Below, in pieces: positions 23,415 through 39,199 of a stretch of 64,000 bases of DNA. The notes below the pieces were generated by a model. The model was not told the origin of the DNA. It worked only from the letters and a program-made list of their open reading frames with translations, and did no database searches. Source of the DNA: Trema orientale (Eukaryota; Streptophyta; Magnoliopsida; Rosales; Cannabaceae); the NCBI GenBank assembly GCA_002914845.1, contig JXTC01000005.1, forward strand, positions 248,001 through 312,000. The letters run 5' to 3'. Numbering within the stretch: the first letter of the stretch is position 1; each line of letters starts with the position of its first letter. The position numbers and the translations under genes are program-made.

Positions 23415-25696
23415 GTTGCTAATTCATTATGTTTTTTTATTTATTTTATGCCTACTATGGTTGCTAATTCATTATGTTTTTTTATTTATTTTATGTGTAG
23501 GCATACAGTGATCCAATGATTATAATAAAATATATGAAAAATATGCATCATTAATATTATTTTTTATTATTATTTTTTTATTTTTTAATATAAAAAAATA
23601 TTATTTATATATAAATTAAAAAAAAAAAATCTCTACCGATTGGTGCCCTATATGTATTTGTTGGTTCTGCGTTGATCAACGCGCAAGTGGGATGTAACGA
23701 TTTAAAAAAGTTAACGGCATGTTTGGTGGGTATTTTGACAATTAAATCCCTAAGTTAATTGATCGGTGGTAGTTGTGGTTGTGATGGTGGTGGTTGTTGA
23801 CTTGTGGAGTCTTTGATTGGTGGTGGGTGTTGGTTGTGTTGTTGATGGTTGTTGATTTGTGGAGTCTTTTACCGCCTCCCTATATTTGACTGTTAAAGAG
23901 TTATCAAATACCGCAATAGGCAAGGTATTTTTCTTCGACCGAAAAAAGTGATCGAATAGGTTATTTCATGGATTCTTCTAGAAGATTGATAAAATTGATA
24001 ATCGACAGCATTTGGATAAAAAGGATAAATATTGCTGATAAAGATATATCATGGTTAAAATGAGGAATATTATCTTTATAATTATAGAATAATTAAATTA
24101 TTTTTATCTTTAAAAAAAAGATTATTTCAATTATCCTATTCTCATTATAAATAAGGGTTGTTAGTCGTAGTATTATTAATTTACAACATATATCTCGGAA
24201 CAAAAAACTAAAAATTATAATGTGAAGGTCATCTTTTTTGGCAGAATCACGCTAAATTTTTTAATGCAATTTTAATATTTTTGCGGTTGAATTCCAATTT
24301 TGGGATTCGACTAATCTACAATTACTTTTCATCAACACCATTAAATGGCAATAACAAAAGTGCTGTCAATAGTGGCAATTAAGGCTAAAAAGAAAATCAA
24401 GTTATATTATTAACGGAAAGTCGTCAGAAAAGAAAATAGAGTTTAGATTATTAATAACAGAATAGTCAAGTGCAGAGCCAAAAACAAAGAAGACAAAAAA
24501 AAAAAAAAAGGAGAACCCCAATTAATAAAACATCTTGTTCTGCTTCTCTCTTAAAGACAGAGAATAAGAGGCTAGAAAAGAAAATCCACATAAGCTCTTT
24601 AATTAGCTAATTTCTCTATTCAATACTTCATGGCTTATGTTTTAAAGATTTTCATTTGGTTTTGAATTTTTCCATTGGTTTAGTGGGATTTTCTTTTTTT
24701 CCTTTTTCTGGGTTCAAGTATTCAATATATGTGCAAGAACCCGATCTTTGTTTTGTTTTTCTTCTTTTTATTTTTTTATTATTGTCAATTAATCGCTTCT
24801 TACATTGCACGTGACTTTTCTGTTAACAATTTAATTCCATTTTCTATTGGGCCTTAAAAGATCACCAATCGATAAGTTCAAGAACTTAATTATCAGTATC
24901 AGCATCAAGGGACCTCAAATCGTAACAACATATATATGACCAAGGACTAAACGTGAAAGACTAGCAGCTTCCTTTTATTTTATTATATTTTTTTTAGAGA
25001 ACTTATATATATATATATATATATATCTCTCTCTCTAGTATCTCTTATGTTTAGCTTTTCATTTTACACTTCTTCCTCCTGATACATCTCCCCCATAATA
25101 CATGACAAATAGGGGTCACAATTCGTGTATTCGGATGGTATTAAATGCTTATATATGATAGTATATATTTCTACCTCATTCAATCTGATCTGATCCGTTT
25201 ATATGTGTATAATAGAAATGTTTCTTTCTTTCTTTCTTTCTTTTCAACCTCCATCTTTGATTGAATAATAAACGCACTTACTTTTCAATGTTCAAATTTT
25301 AAGAAAACTAAGAGAAACTAACAATAATTCGCAATAATTCAACACGTTACCAGATAATCGGATTCTAATAAACCAGTATTGACTAAGGTATCTATCTTTA
25401 TTTTGTTTGGCCTTTTTGTTTTTGTTTAACTATTATCTTATCTTATCATAGCCTAAACTATAGTATATTATCATATATAGCATAAAGATGTATCTTTTTT
25501 ATGCATTACACTGGCTAAGGTGTAGTTTCTAATTAAGGCTTGGACGATTTTCGATTTTTGAAGTAACACAAAGGATAGCTTTTGTGGGAGAAATTAACAA
25601 GACACCTACTTTAGGATAAGACAAAAAATATATCGATCGTGTTCTTAGTCCGTTGAGTCAAGCCTACAAGACTTAACTGAGTGCTTGGTGTTGAAT
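23249..25696. other. Intergenic region between the Ca-ATPase gene and the Copia element
   Basis: No gene recognised. It holds (TA)n and MITE copy 3 (23414-23648), a 14-bp perfect palindrome (GCGTTGATCAACGC, 23669-23682), and a two-copy ~70-bp repeat containing TTGTGGAGTCTTT (about 23770-23875). An LTR-like TATA segment (CATTATAAATAAGGG) lies near 24143. The rest is AT-rich. Confidence 0.5.
23414..23648. mobile_element. MITE copy 3 in a (TA)n tract, left arm duplicated
   Basis: The left end GGTTGCTAATTC and right end ATTGGTGCCC match the two different ends of copy 1 in inverted orientation. The first ~45 bp (GCTAATTCATTATG, then T-run, then TTATTTTATG) is present twice in tandem. It follows a (TA)n run and is followed by TATATG. 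Confidence 0.6.
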
Positions 25697-25992
25697 TGTC
25701 AACACCACCTGGACGATGATATGGCGTCAACATCAACATATACCACCTGAAGATATACCTGGAATATGCTTGATGTATCAGCATAGTAAAAAGAATCTTG
25801 GGGGTATACGACGGGCATATTCTATTAGGATTAGAATTATCTAAATTTTTTTTCTGTTTTATAATTGTTACTAGTCAACCCTTTACTGTATAACTATATA
25901 AATATTGTTGTCATCCTTATCACTTTATTTAAGATATTGAATACAAAAACAGAGTCTATTTTTCAACTTTTTCTCTTTAGTCATTATCTTCA
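25697..25992 (+). repeat. Copia 5' LTR
   Basis: Starts TGTCAACACCACCTGG; contains a TATA-like ACTATATAAATATTG and ends TTATCTTCA just before the primer-binding site. Matches the right LTR along its length. Confidence 0.88.
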
Positions 25993-26099
25993 ACTTGGTA
26001 TCAGCGCTATGGCCTCTAGCTCCTCGGCCTCTGGCCCCTCAGTCTCGGCTACATCAGCCACCAGTCAAAATATAAGTTCTTAACCAGCAAAACAAGTTT

Positions 26100-27075
26100 G
26101 CCTTATTTCTTTTAGTATATGTTGATGATATCCTATTGACAGACAATGATGACAAACAAATTAGCACTTGATTGCTGTTCTCAACAAACAATTTGCTCTG
26201 AAATCCTTGGAGTCAGTCAACTACTTCCTTGGTTTTGAGATAGCTAGAGGAGAAGAAGGCATGTATCTAACTCAAAGAAAGTATAATTTAGATTTGCTGC
26301 AGAAAACTAATATGCTCAATTCTAATAGCAATCATATACTTATGAACCAAAGTGACAAATTAAGCCTTAATGACAGTGTCTTTTTTGAAAATGTTACTCT
26401 TTACAGAAGTCTCATTGGAGCATTACAATACCTCACTCTCAGTAGATCAGATATTACTTTTACTGTAAACAAATTGAGTCAGTTCTTATATGCTCTTACA
26501 ATTAATCACTGGAAAGCTTGCAAGAAGATTCTTAGATATCTAAAAGGGACAACAGATTATGGCTTATTTTTCTCACCTGTACCAGCTTTGAAAATAGAAG
26601 GATATGCTGATGCTGACTGGGCTAGTTCTCTTGATGATAGAAAATCAACAACGGGTTATTGTATTTATCTTGGTGGCAATCTTATTGCATGGAGCTCTAA
26701 GAAACAAAAGGCAGTGGCACGATCAAGCACAGAATTAGAATATATAGAGCCTTTGCTCAAGCAAGAACTGAGCTCATTTAGCTGAAATCATTGTTCTCTG
26801 AGTTGGGAATTAACACTATTGATCAACATATTCTCTGGTGCGACAACATTGGAGCTAAGCAACTTGCATCCAATCTAGTTTATCACTCCAGAACTAAGCA
26901 TATAGAGATCGATATTCATTTCATCAAGGACAAAGTTTTGAATAAAGAACTGGAGATACAATACATTCCCACTGAAGAGCAGACATCAGATATTCTAACC
27001 AAGTCACTCTCAATTTCTCAGTTTGAGTTTCTCAGGACTAAGCTCATTGTTGCTAAATCGTCACAGTCATGCTTG
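26100..27075 (+). pseudogene. Copia pol fragment: reverse transcriptase end and RNase H, frameshifted
   Basis: The reverse-transcriptase active-site word VYVDDILLT is readable at about 26114. A frame slip follows near 26168, then [30 protein letters not shown] and [12 protein letters not shown] from the Copia RT/RNase H region. A second break lies near 26745, and an in-frame TAG near 26782 where the family has Trp. The frame then resumes (CDNIGAKQLASN, RTKHIEIDIHFIKD, QTSDILTKSL). It is non-functional. Confidence 0.92.
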
Positions 27076-27091
27076 ATAGGGCGTATTGGAT

Positions 27092-27380
27092 TGTCAACAC
27101 TACCTGGATGATGATATAGCGTCAACACCAGTATATACTACCTGAAGATACATCTGGAATATGCTCCAGGTGTCAACGTAATAAAAAGAATCTTGGAGGT
27201 GTACGATGGGCAAATTCGATTAGAATTATCTAGAATTCTTTTCTATTTTGTAATTGTTACTAGTCAACCCTTTACTATATAGCTATATAAATATAGTTGT
27301 CATCCTTATCAGTTTATTCAAGATAAGAATACAAAAAAAGAGTCTAGTTTTCAACTTTTTCTCTTTAGTCATTTTCTTCA
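27092..27380 (+). repeat. Copia 3' LTR
   Basis: Direct repeat of the 5' LTR, with TGTCAACACTACCTGG at the start and TTTTCTTCA at the end. No clear polypurine tract is visible just before it. Confidence 0.88.
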
Positions 27381-27818
27381 ACTGTTGGTTATGCCTCTAA
27401 ATGGCCACTTCAACTTTATCACGCTTTAGGTCATTGACATATTTTTTCAGGTTGTATACTCAATTCCGTACGTGTTAAATACTTTATACTGCTAAATATG
27501 GCTCTAAATCAATCAAAACGCTCTCATAACAAAAATGCATATCATCTACTTAGGACTTGATCAGCTGTTTAGGTAAAGCTCATTCACCTCTTATTCAAAC
27601 ATATTTTGGTTCTACATAAACTCAAAAGACAAAGATAAAGAACATTACTGGAAATACAAAATGACATCCAGATGATACAAACGCAAAGACTCAGCATATC
27701 ACAATAAACGTCCCCACTTTCCATTATTGAACATAAAGCTCAACAAAGCTAGAGACAGATATCAGGACTAAGATATATAATATATGTGGCATGGCTTTTT
27801 TTTCTTGGTTACTAAAAT
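27381..27818. other. Short intergenic/3' flank of HS1
   Basis: Between the Copia 3' LTR and the HS1 stop codon. It should contain the HS1 3' UTR. Nothing else recognised. Confidence 0.5.
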
Positions 27819-28471
27819 TTAGACGCGAACAATGGTGGGTTTGTAGTCAACCACAATGAATTTCTCCAACTGGGGTAGGAACAAATTTGCAAATTCAATA
27901 TGGGAGGGATGAACCATGTACTCTGACACACCCTCAATACTCTCAAAGGTACATTCAAATATATGAGTGAATCCTTGATGAAGGTTCTCAATACTCACAT
28001 CCTTGCCCCTGAAACATAATCAAGTTTATACAAAGTAAATAAAAAAGAAGCCGGTTTTTAACAATTAATAAAATATAAAGAAGGTTAAAGACTCAAGTGA
28101 ACCTAAGCCACAGTAATAGGGAGTCCATTTAATCATAAATGATATATTTTTTTAAAAAAAAAGAGAAGAAAAAGAGCGGGCATGTGTTTTGTAAAGATTG
28201 AATTGGTTTAGAACAAGAGCTAACCAACAATTTGAAAAAAAAAAAAAAAAATCAACATTATGAGAGAGTTCAGATGCTCAACATTGATGACTTAAAAGGA
28301 AAACAGTAAAGTGTGAGATAGTAGAAACCACCAGTGGAAGGCCTTCAAGGGTTCGATGAGATCTACTATACTGGCAAAGCTCTTGATAAGGTGGTCAATT
28401 TGGTCTTCTGTGGTTCCCTCTTTGAACTTGGCTATTAATACATGCTTCACCACTCCCTTTGCTTCCTCCAT
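27819..28471 (-). CDS. HS1: Stress-responsive A/B-barrel (Dabb) protein HS1-like
   Basis: Small heat-stable dimeric protein of the Dabb family; the Arabidopsis HS1 homologue has antimicrobial activity in vitro, while the native role is unclear. Exons (minus): 28332-28471 and 27819-28008, giving 109 aa, the same length as Arabidopsis HS1. It starts MEEAKGVVKHVLIAKFKEGT, with the family segments IDHLIKSFASIVDLIEPLKAFHWGKD across the intron (Trp codon split) and GFTHIFECTFES, YMVHPSH and FIVVDYKPT. It is divergent from the aldo-keto reductase gene on the right, with about 1.5 kb between start codons. Confidence 0.93.
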
Positions 28472-29975
28472 ATCTTCTCTCTTTTGGGTTTCTTGTTTCT
28501 ACTCCCCTCAAGTCTCTAGCTCTAGCTACTATCAATGCCACACAGACTTTATCCAATAAACAAGCCACGGTGTTGGTTTAGCTCAAGTGCTTTACAAATT
28601 TTTTTTCGAAGTATTTTTGTTTTTTTAATATATATTTTAAAAAGGTATATTCCTCACTTGCTTTTAATTCATCGTGGACAGTCTACTTTCCTTCGTTTTT
28701 AATTTTAAATGGACCTACTTTTGTAGCCACTTTCTTCGATCATTACTCCATCAGTATATCTCATGAGGACTTGTGTCTTATTGTTTGTTATTTATTTTTA
28801 CTATTGCTATTAAAAAGGAATGTTGTTCACATCATTGATTCATTTTCTATTATTTTTTATTTATTTTTTGATAAACATTATCTATTATTCATGCATATTG
28901 TTTTTCATGAACTTATTGTATACTAATTAAATGTTTAAAAGAGAGGAGACAGAACATCACATTTTGATTAAAAGTCGACATGGCCTTTAGAATAAGGGCA
29001 TTACTTGGTGAGAGAAACATGTCATTTACTCAGTGAACGACATTATGTTTTCTATGAGAGAAAATAAATGACGTCTGAATTAAACAACGACATGTTGTTC
29101 TCATGTGTGTAATACCATACACAAAATATGAGTAGCTAAAATGACATGTGACATGTAATCTACATATAACTCATATCAAATACATGTCTATTACATGACA
29201 TGCCTTGTGGATTCGCCAAAAAAAAAAATACAACTTTATTTATTTGTTTATTTAATAAATTAGAAGAGGGTAATACAATAACAGATACAATAACGGAAGG
29301 TAGATTATCCACGAACAAAATACATTTATCATCCAACTTAAGAGTATATTGGGCAAGACCATGCAAACGAGGTTAGCCGAAAAGTAAACACTTTTTTTTA
29401 ATCTTTTATGTGAATGAAATGCATGTCGTGAATAATTCTCTTGGGAAGAAGCATAGCAAAATTTTTAGATTCAGTTAATAAATAAAAGAACGGCCACTGA
29501 AAAAATATTATAAAAATAAATAAAGGACCAAGAATTTGATTTTTTTTTTCCATATAAAAAATTAAACCTCTTATAAGAAAGCAATTCTCTATACACAAAT
29601 TTAATATAAGTTTAGGAGAAACCAAAACTTTCTATCCTGATTTTGATCTATTGTTCTCAGGTTGAGGGAGACTGCAAAATGCTTGTAACGAAAGAAACGC
29701 CACTAATAATCATTACGTTGACTAATGATTAAGTAGTAAAAATAAATAAAACTACTATTCTCCAAACGAACCAGAAAAATATTGATATAAATGGTCATTA
29801 TCAATATAATATTAATCAAGTTGGTGAGAAGAGAATGTGTTACCTGTAAATATAGATTCTTTTTTTTTTTTTTTTTGTGTGTATTTTCTCTCTTTTGATC
29901 ATAGTTGTAGCTTTTAGCATCTTGACAAGCCCTGAATTCAATAAACCAAGAGAGAAAACTCTGTTTTTATTGAAA
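28472..29975. other. Divergent intergenic region (HS1 / reductase 1 promoters)
   Basis: Upstream DNA for both the leftward HS1 and rightward reductase genes. A short foldback sequence (about 28993-29117) has ends GGCATTACTTGG... and, reversed, GGTATTACACAC..., both followed by ACATGTC; it may be a MITE. A T-run lies at 29860-29875. No gene seen. Confidence 0.45.
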
Positions 29976-32076
<2,101 letters not shown>

Positions 32077-33331
32077 TTCTGGAATATTTCTGTTATCTTG
32101 TCTGCGTCATTTCGCCTAATTTCCCTATAATATGTATAAAAGAACAATAAGAAAAAGGGGAGAAAATATCGATTTCTTACAACTAAGTTACAAACAAAAA
32201 CAGTGGTTGTTAACATTTGTTGTCTGTTTTCTCAACTTTGTTTCTTCTTTCAACGCTTGATTAAGGCAATATGCGAAGTACTTTCCTTTGTAAAGAAAAT
32301 CCTGGCTTGTGAATTTGATGATTTAATTGGCTTCCTTGATGCGTGACATTGCTAGGTAAGACTTAGAACAAAAGGGTTTTTTTTCCCCTTAGACATATAT
32401 AGATAGATAAGATGACATTAAGGCTATGTTGGTAGAGAGGAAAGAAAGTAGGAGAGAAGAAAAAATTAGGAGGGAAAAAAAATGTGTAAGATGGAAAGGA
32501 AAGTGTCTTTCCTCCATTGTTGTTTAGTATGTAGGAAGGAAAGAAAATTAGTATATTTAAAATTGACTATTTTGCCCTTATTGTTCAAATTTTAAAATTA
32601 ATGTGTAAAGTTATTTTGGTAATTTCACTTTCATACATTAATAAAAATTTTTCCTTCCCCTTTTCTCCTCATTTTTGGGAGGAAATTTTTTGTGTGAGGT
32701 CCACTATTCATTTCCCTCCCCTTTTCCTTCTCTTTTTCTCTTCCCTTCCCGTTTCCCCTCCTACCAAACAACCCAATTTTTTTTGTTTCCATCCACTTTT
32801 CCCTAAAACTTTTTCTTTCCTCTCCCTTTTCTTTCCTACCAAACATAGCCTAAATACTCTCTTATATTAGAACAAAAGAAAAATAAAAATATAGGAAAAC
32901 AGACATTTAATGAGAGTAATTTTTTTCCCTTTTTCTCTTTAATTTGTAACTTGGAAAAGCTTTGTACTTTCTCTACAAAGTAACTCTCTTGAATCTTGCA
33001 TGCTTTCTCTTCTCACCGTGAAACTAAAATGAAAAAAAAGGGTCATTGCAACTTCTAGGCAACATTTTGAAAAGGCATGCAAGAAATATCTAAATACTCC
33101 ATAACACTTGTGTCTTTATCTCCATTTCCTTTGTCCTTTATGTCTAGCTTATCTCTAATTTTCAAAGAGCCAGGGGCTCTCTGTATATTTCTGTAATCTG
33201 CCAACTCACCATGGATCATTCAAAACTGGGCTTCAACAGAAGCTAAAAAGGACAAAAATTCTCGCAAGGCCAAAATTGGATCAGTTGCGCCGTCTTGGAG
33301 TTTTGGGTTGCTTAACATGTTATGATAAGCA
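32077..33331. other. Intergenic region between reductase 1 and the LTR-like sequence
   Basis: Reductase 1 3' flank, the Tourist-like MITE (own entry) and unremarkable AT-rich DNA. No gene seen. Confidence 0.5.
32422..32850. mobile_element. PIF/Harbinger (Tourist-like) MITE, 429 bp
   Basis: The inverted ends GGCTATGTTGGTAGAGAGGA and, reversed, GGCTATGTTTGGTAGGAAAG are flanked by a TAA target duplication (32419-32421 and 32851-32853). The arms are purine/pyrimidine-rich, and no transposase is present. It lies between the two reductase genes. Confidence 0.85.
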
Positions 33332-34056
33332 TGTTAGCATCAACACACGCATGTGGTCATTTTCACCTTCTAGAGTGGACATCGCAAAATATGTGACGTC
33401 AGTTTCCATATCCATATCCATATCATATCCATATCCATATCAGTAGGATAGTTGCTAATAGTAATCAGAGCCAAAAAATATATATATCTTTTACCGAAGA
33501 GCAGCATGTATTAATGAAAGAGTCTTCATCTATATTCTGTGGAATCTGTTGGTCACCATTTGTGAGCGGCACACTTTGGTCCATTATTGAAGGTATGAAA
33601 CCAACCAAGGTGCCACTATTGACCAAAAAAAAATAATAATAAAAATAAATGTATAAAGGAGAGGGTTCAACTATAAATATCCCTCTCCACGTACTCATTT
33701 TTCATTCCATTCTCAACATCTCTTCTTGAGAATTCAAGCTTAGAAATTTCTCTTACTATCCCACTTACTTTCTTCTAAATTAATTGGAGAGTGTTTTCTC
33801 CTATTTTAAGAGAGAAGTTCTTTTGTTCTCTTTTGTATTTAGAAAGAAGTGAGTTGTAATCTCTTTTTTATAGTAAAATTCTTCACAGCTTCATCACGTA
33901 GCCTAAATTGTATGAACCACATTAATTCTTTTGTGTGCCTTATCTTTTTTATTTTATCCAAATTTTCTCAGTGTATATTTTAACTACATATTATCATTTT
34001 TCTCAACTCGTATTTTAATTATTTGTTGTCGTTTCCGCAAAGTCGATCTCCTAACA
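33332..34056 (+). mobile_element. Putative solo LTR just upstream of reductase 2
   Basis: Starts TGTTAGCATC and ends CTAACA, giving the inverted TGTTAG/CTAACA tips of an LTR. It contains ATATCCATATCC hexamer repeats (33405-33443), a TATA box (CTATAAATATCC, about 33671) and a transcript-like region (GAGTTGTAATCTC, then TGAACCACATTAATTC) typical of Copia LTRs. No partner LTR and no clear 5-bp duplication were found, so the boundaries are tentative. Its right edge lies 37 bp before the reductase 2 ATG. Confidence 0.5.
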
Positions 34057-34093
34057 GAATCTTCAAACTAATTAAGCTGTAGTTTGTTTGAAA

Positions 34094-36259
<2,166 letters not shown>

Positions 36260-38392
36260 TTCTAAAATGCTTACTCCTGCTTTTAAACGAGCTCAAGTCG
36301 GGAGCTTTTGCCCTTTATATGTTGGTTCATGTATTAGTTTGGCATCTTATGATGTTGTGAGATGTAATGAACTATATTTTCTTTATATTTTAGCTGTATT
36401 TAGTGTGTTTTCATACTATGTAATCGGGCGTGATCAAGTTTGTTTTGATAATTCTTCGTGAGAAGCAACTGAAGACGTTATTATTCTGGAAGTATTGTGT
36501 CAGGTGTATTACATGTTTAGTCGAGATGAGTTATCAAGATGTATAAAAATCACTGCATTACTTGTCTACTTTCCACAAGCTTGCATGTTTAGTCTGTCTT
36601 TGGAACAGTCGTGATATTCACAGTTTCAACTAGTTTATTTTTAAGTTTGTCTTATCAATTGTCTAACTTGTCTAGTCAAGATGGCACATTTAAGTTTGAT
36701 TTTGTTTGTCTCGTACATATTGTTTTTATCAAGATATCAACTTTAGATTTGACTTAGTCTATCTCATCAGTGTAACATATTATTTTGTCAAGATGGTATC
36801 TTTAAATTTGAATTTATCTGTCTCATGTCTATTTGTGATTGTTTATAAATTGTATTTTTCACTTGTCCTTTTATGTGTTGAGTCATTCTGTACTTTTATC
36901 ATGTATATCTGTGATTGTTTAGAAATTACATTTGTCACTTGTCCTTTTATGTGCTGAGTCATTCTGTACTTTTCTATATGACTTTTTTTCATGGGACTAC
37001 ACTTCTGTGTACTTTTGATGAGATATTTTCAAAGACTCACTTGTTCTTGAGGCAAGTAGAATTTTCTTAGAGTTCTTGTGTATTTAGCTCTAGGTTTCAT
37101 TTTTCATAGTCAATCATTGAATCTAGTGATTGGTGGTGGTGCTCAATGGTAACCTGAATACTAGAGTCTTATGTGTTGAAGCTGGAGTTGGAAAGCTCAT
37201 CAACAGCAATTGAATGGAGTTTAGCAACATGTTGAAGAAGCATTCTTCACAAAGGAAATTAAAGTTTAAATTGGCGGCAACTAGAAGGGATTTCTAGAAT
37301 ATATTACATAAGAATTGTATTTGTTTTTTTTACATATTTCTAGTAGATTGTTGCATATTGGACAAGGTATCATGGACGTAGGCACAATCTAATTTTGCTA
37401 AACCACGATAAAATTCGTATGTCTCTGTTTTTAAGTTTTCTCGCTTATTGTTCTAAGTTCTGCAATTTTGGAATTATGATTGAATAATAAAGTAATCTGA
37501 GTTAGCATTATATAACTCAAACATTCTCAGATGAAAAAGAACAACTACACTGAAGTTTTTGCTTAAAATTACGATGTCTTTTCTCCTTGACCCAAAATTG
37601 AAGTCCATATTAATTGGGTTTCCATGAAGAAATTTAGTTAGTTCTTTTTTTTTTTTTTTTGGAAAGGAAATTAAGTTAGTTCTTATGCTTACAAGATAGA
37701 GCAATTATGAAGCCATGGTTTCTGGCCTTTCCCACACCCCAAAAAATAAAAAAAAATTAATGAAGCCATGATTTTTGCTTATGAGGTGCCCACTTGTCTG
37801 TACCTGTCCTGTTTGCAATCACATATTTAGTAAAGGAAAACCACATCTATACAGAAAATTCGAACCTTTTCCAGAAAAATAGGAACAGAACAGATCACAG
37901 GAAAAACATCAACAGCACGTGTAATTTGTTTGTTTTTAACCTTTGAGCTAATACAACATAGACTTTTAACAGAACTCTCTTAATTTAGTTATAGAGTACT
38001 AATGCTACTCAAGACACCCACTGAAAATTATCGCTAACATTTAACCAGTTATAGACTCAAATATAGATTAATTATGCCAAAAGAGAGGATTTGACAAAAT
38101 GACAACATGAAAAAAGTGAAATTAGCAAATTGACTCGCCTCTTTATTTAAATTGTGCGACCATAAACATATTTGTTCGGTGTAAAAGATGGTCAACTCAG
38201 TGTAATTTTTGGTTCGCTCAAAAAGATCGTTTTGCAGATTAAAAAAGTCATTTTGCTAATAAGACTCCGTCTTAAAGTCATTTCGTAAAAAGCCACTGCC
38301 ACAGATTATCACAAAAGTTTTATAGGTGAAACTTCAATTGCCCGAAAATTTAATGATATTCATCATTATTTCAAGTGGCAGTTTTCTTAAGG
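36260..38392. other. Intergenic region downstream of reductase 2
   Basis: No gene recognised. The 36600-36980 part is built of related units carrying CAAGATGG, TTTAAGTTTGA and TGTCTGTCTC words, including the 76-bp direct repeat listed separately. The open frames there are repeat by-products. Confidence 0.5.
36834..36975. repeat. Two-copy tandem repeat, 76-bp period
   Basis: TGTGATTGTTTATAAATT...TTTTATGTGTTGAGTCATTC at 36834 recurs with few changes at 36910, each copy followed by TGTACTTTT. Confidence 0.8.
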
Positions 38393-38905
38393 TTAATAAT
38401 CCTAATGGCCTCTAAATTATATTAATTGTATCATTTTAGCCTATAAACTTTCAACTAACATAGTAATAATTTATAAGTTATACAATTATTATAACAATAG
38501 TCTATTTGTTAGTTTTTCAATAAAAAATAGTCATTGACAAAGCGTATAATTGAGCATTATTTATTACTGAGTCAGAATTCAGTTCTCAGTCATAGATACC
38601 AAATTGTATGCCTTACACATGACTTTGTGAAAAAAAAAAAAAAAAAATTGGCATTACTGCAATAATTGCATAGGTCTTGGTAGTTTACTATGTAAATTAA
38701 AAATTCATGTAGTCTCATTCTCGATCACAAGTATCAAACTGTATACTTTATAATGGTATATTTCTGTTAAATATTTAACAGTATATGACAAAAGAATCAT
38801 TGTTGCAACAATTATATAATTCATGAACTATTACTGTATAAGTTAAAAATACAAAAACCAAAATAGTACAATAGGTATAATTTAGAGGCTATTAATATTA
38901 TTAAT
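38393..38905. mobile_element. MITE or small TIR element, ~510 bp
   Basis: The left arm TTAATAATCCTAATGGCCTCTAAATTAT... pairs with the reversed right arm TTAATAATATTAATAGCCTCTAAATTAT... over about 48 bp. The interior carries repeated ATCAAACTGTAT / ACCAAATTGTATG words. No coding potential. Confidence 0.7.
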
Positions 38906-38916
38906 CTTTTTTCTTA

Positions 38917-39108
38917 GGGCGCGTCTACAGTAGGGGCGCCCCTACGTAGGGCCCTGTCTATTCACCGTTGGATGGGAATCTGTATATAAATAGATTCTCC
39001 ACAGATTCCCGTTATTCCCCACAGATTCCCGTTATTCCCCATAGATTCCCATCCAACGATAATTAAGGCATGACCCTACGTAGGGATGCCCCTACCATAG
39101 CCATCTCC
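38917..39108. mobile_element. Mutator-like MITE, copy A, with perfect 9-bp target duplication
   Basis: The terminal inverted repeats contain GTAGGGGC...CCCTACGTAGGG on both arms. The flanking TTTTTCTTA is present at 38908-38916 and 39109-39117. The interior has an inverted pair CCGTTGGATGGGAATC / GATTCCCATCCAACG and tandem CACAGATTCCCGTTATTCCC units. Length 192 bp, non-coding. The 9-bp duplication is typical of Mutator-like elements. Confidence 0.88.
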
Positions 39109-39199
39109 TTTTTCTTAAGTGCATATATGTGTCTCAAATAAATAAGTTGAGAAGTCACTTCTTTCCATCATAATAATCGGTTTTAATCTTCTACTCCTA

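Larger units (their letters stand above)
25697..27380 (+). mobile_element. Internally deleted Ty1/Copia LTR retrotransposon
   Basis: Two ~290-bp LTRs (25697-25992 and 27092-27380) start TGTCAACAC and end TTCA. A primer-binding site, TTGGTATCAGCGC, follows the left LTR (initiator-Met tRNA type). Between them are a short gag-like start (25 codons, Ser/Ala-rich, at about 26009) and then only the 3' end of pol. Protease, integrase and most of gag/pol are missing. The LTRs differ at many positions, so insertion is old. I could not recognise a target duplication. Confidence 0.9.

Noticed and set aside
32601..32870. Open frames on both strands in 32600-32870
   Set aside because: They lie within the pyrimidine-rich arm of the Tourist-like MITE.
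36706..36957. 83-codon open frame downstream of reductase 2
   Set aside because: It lies across the 76-bp tandem repeat and has the composition of the repeat, with no recognisable domain.
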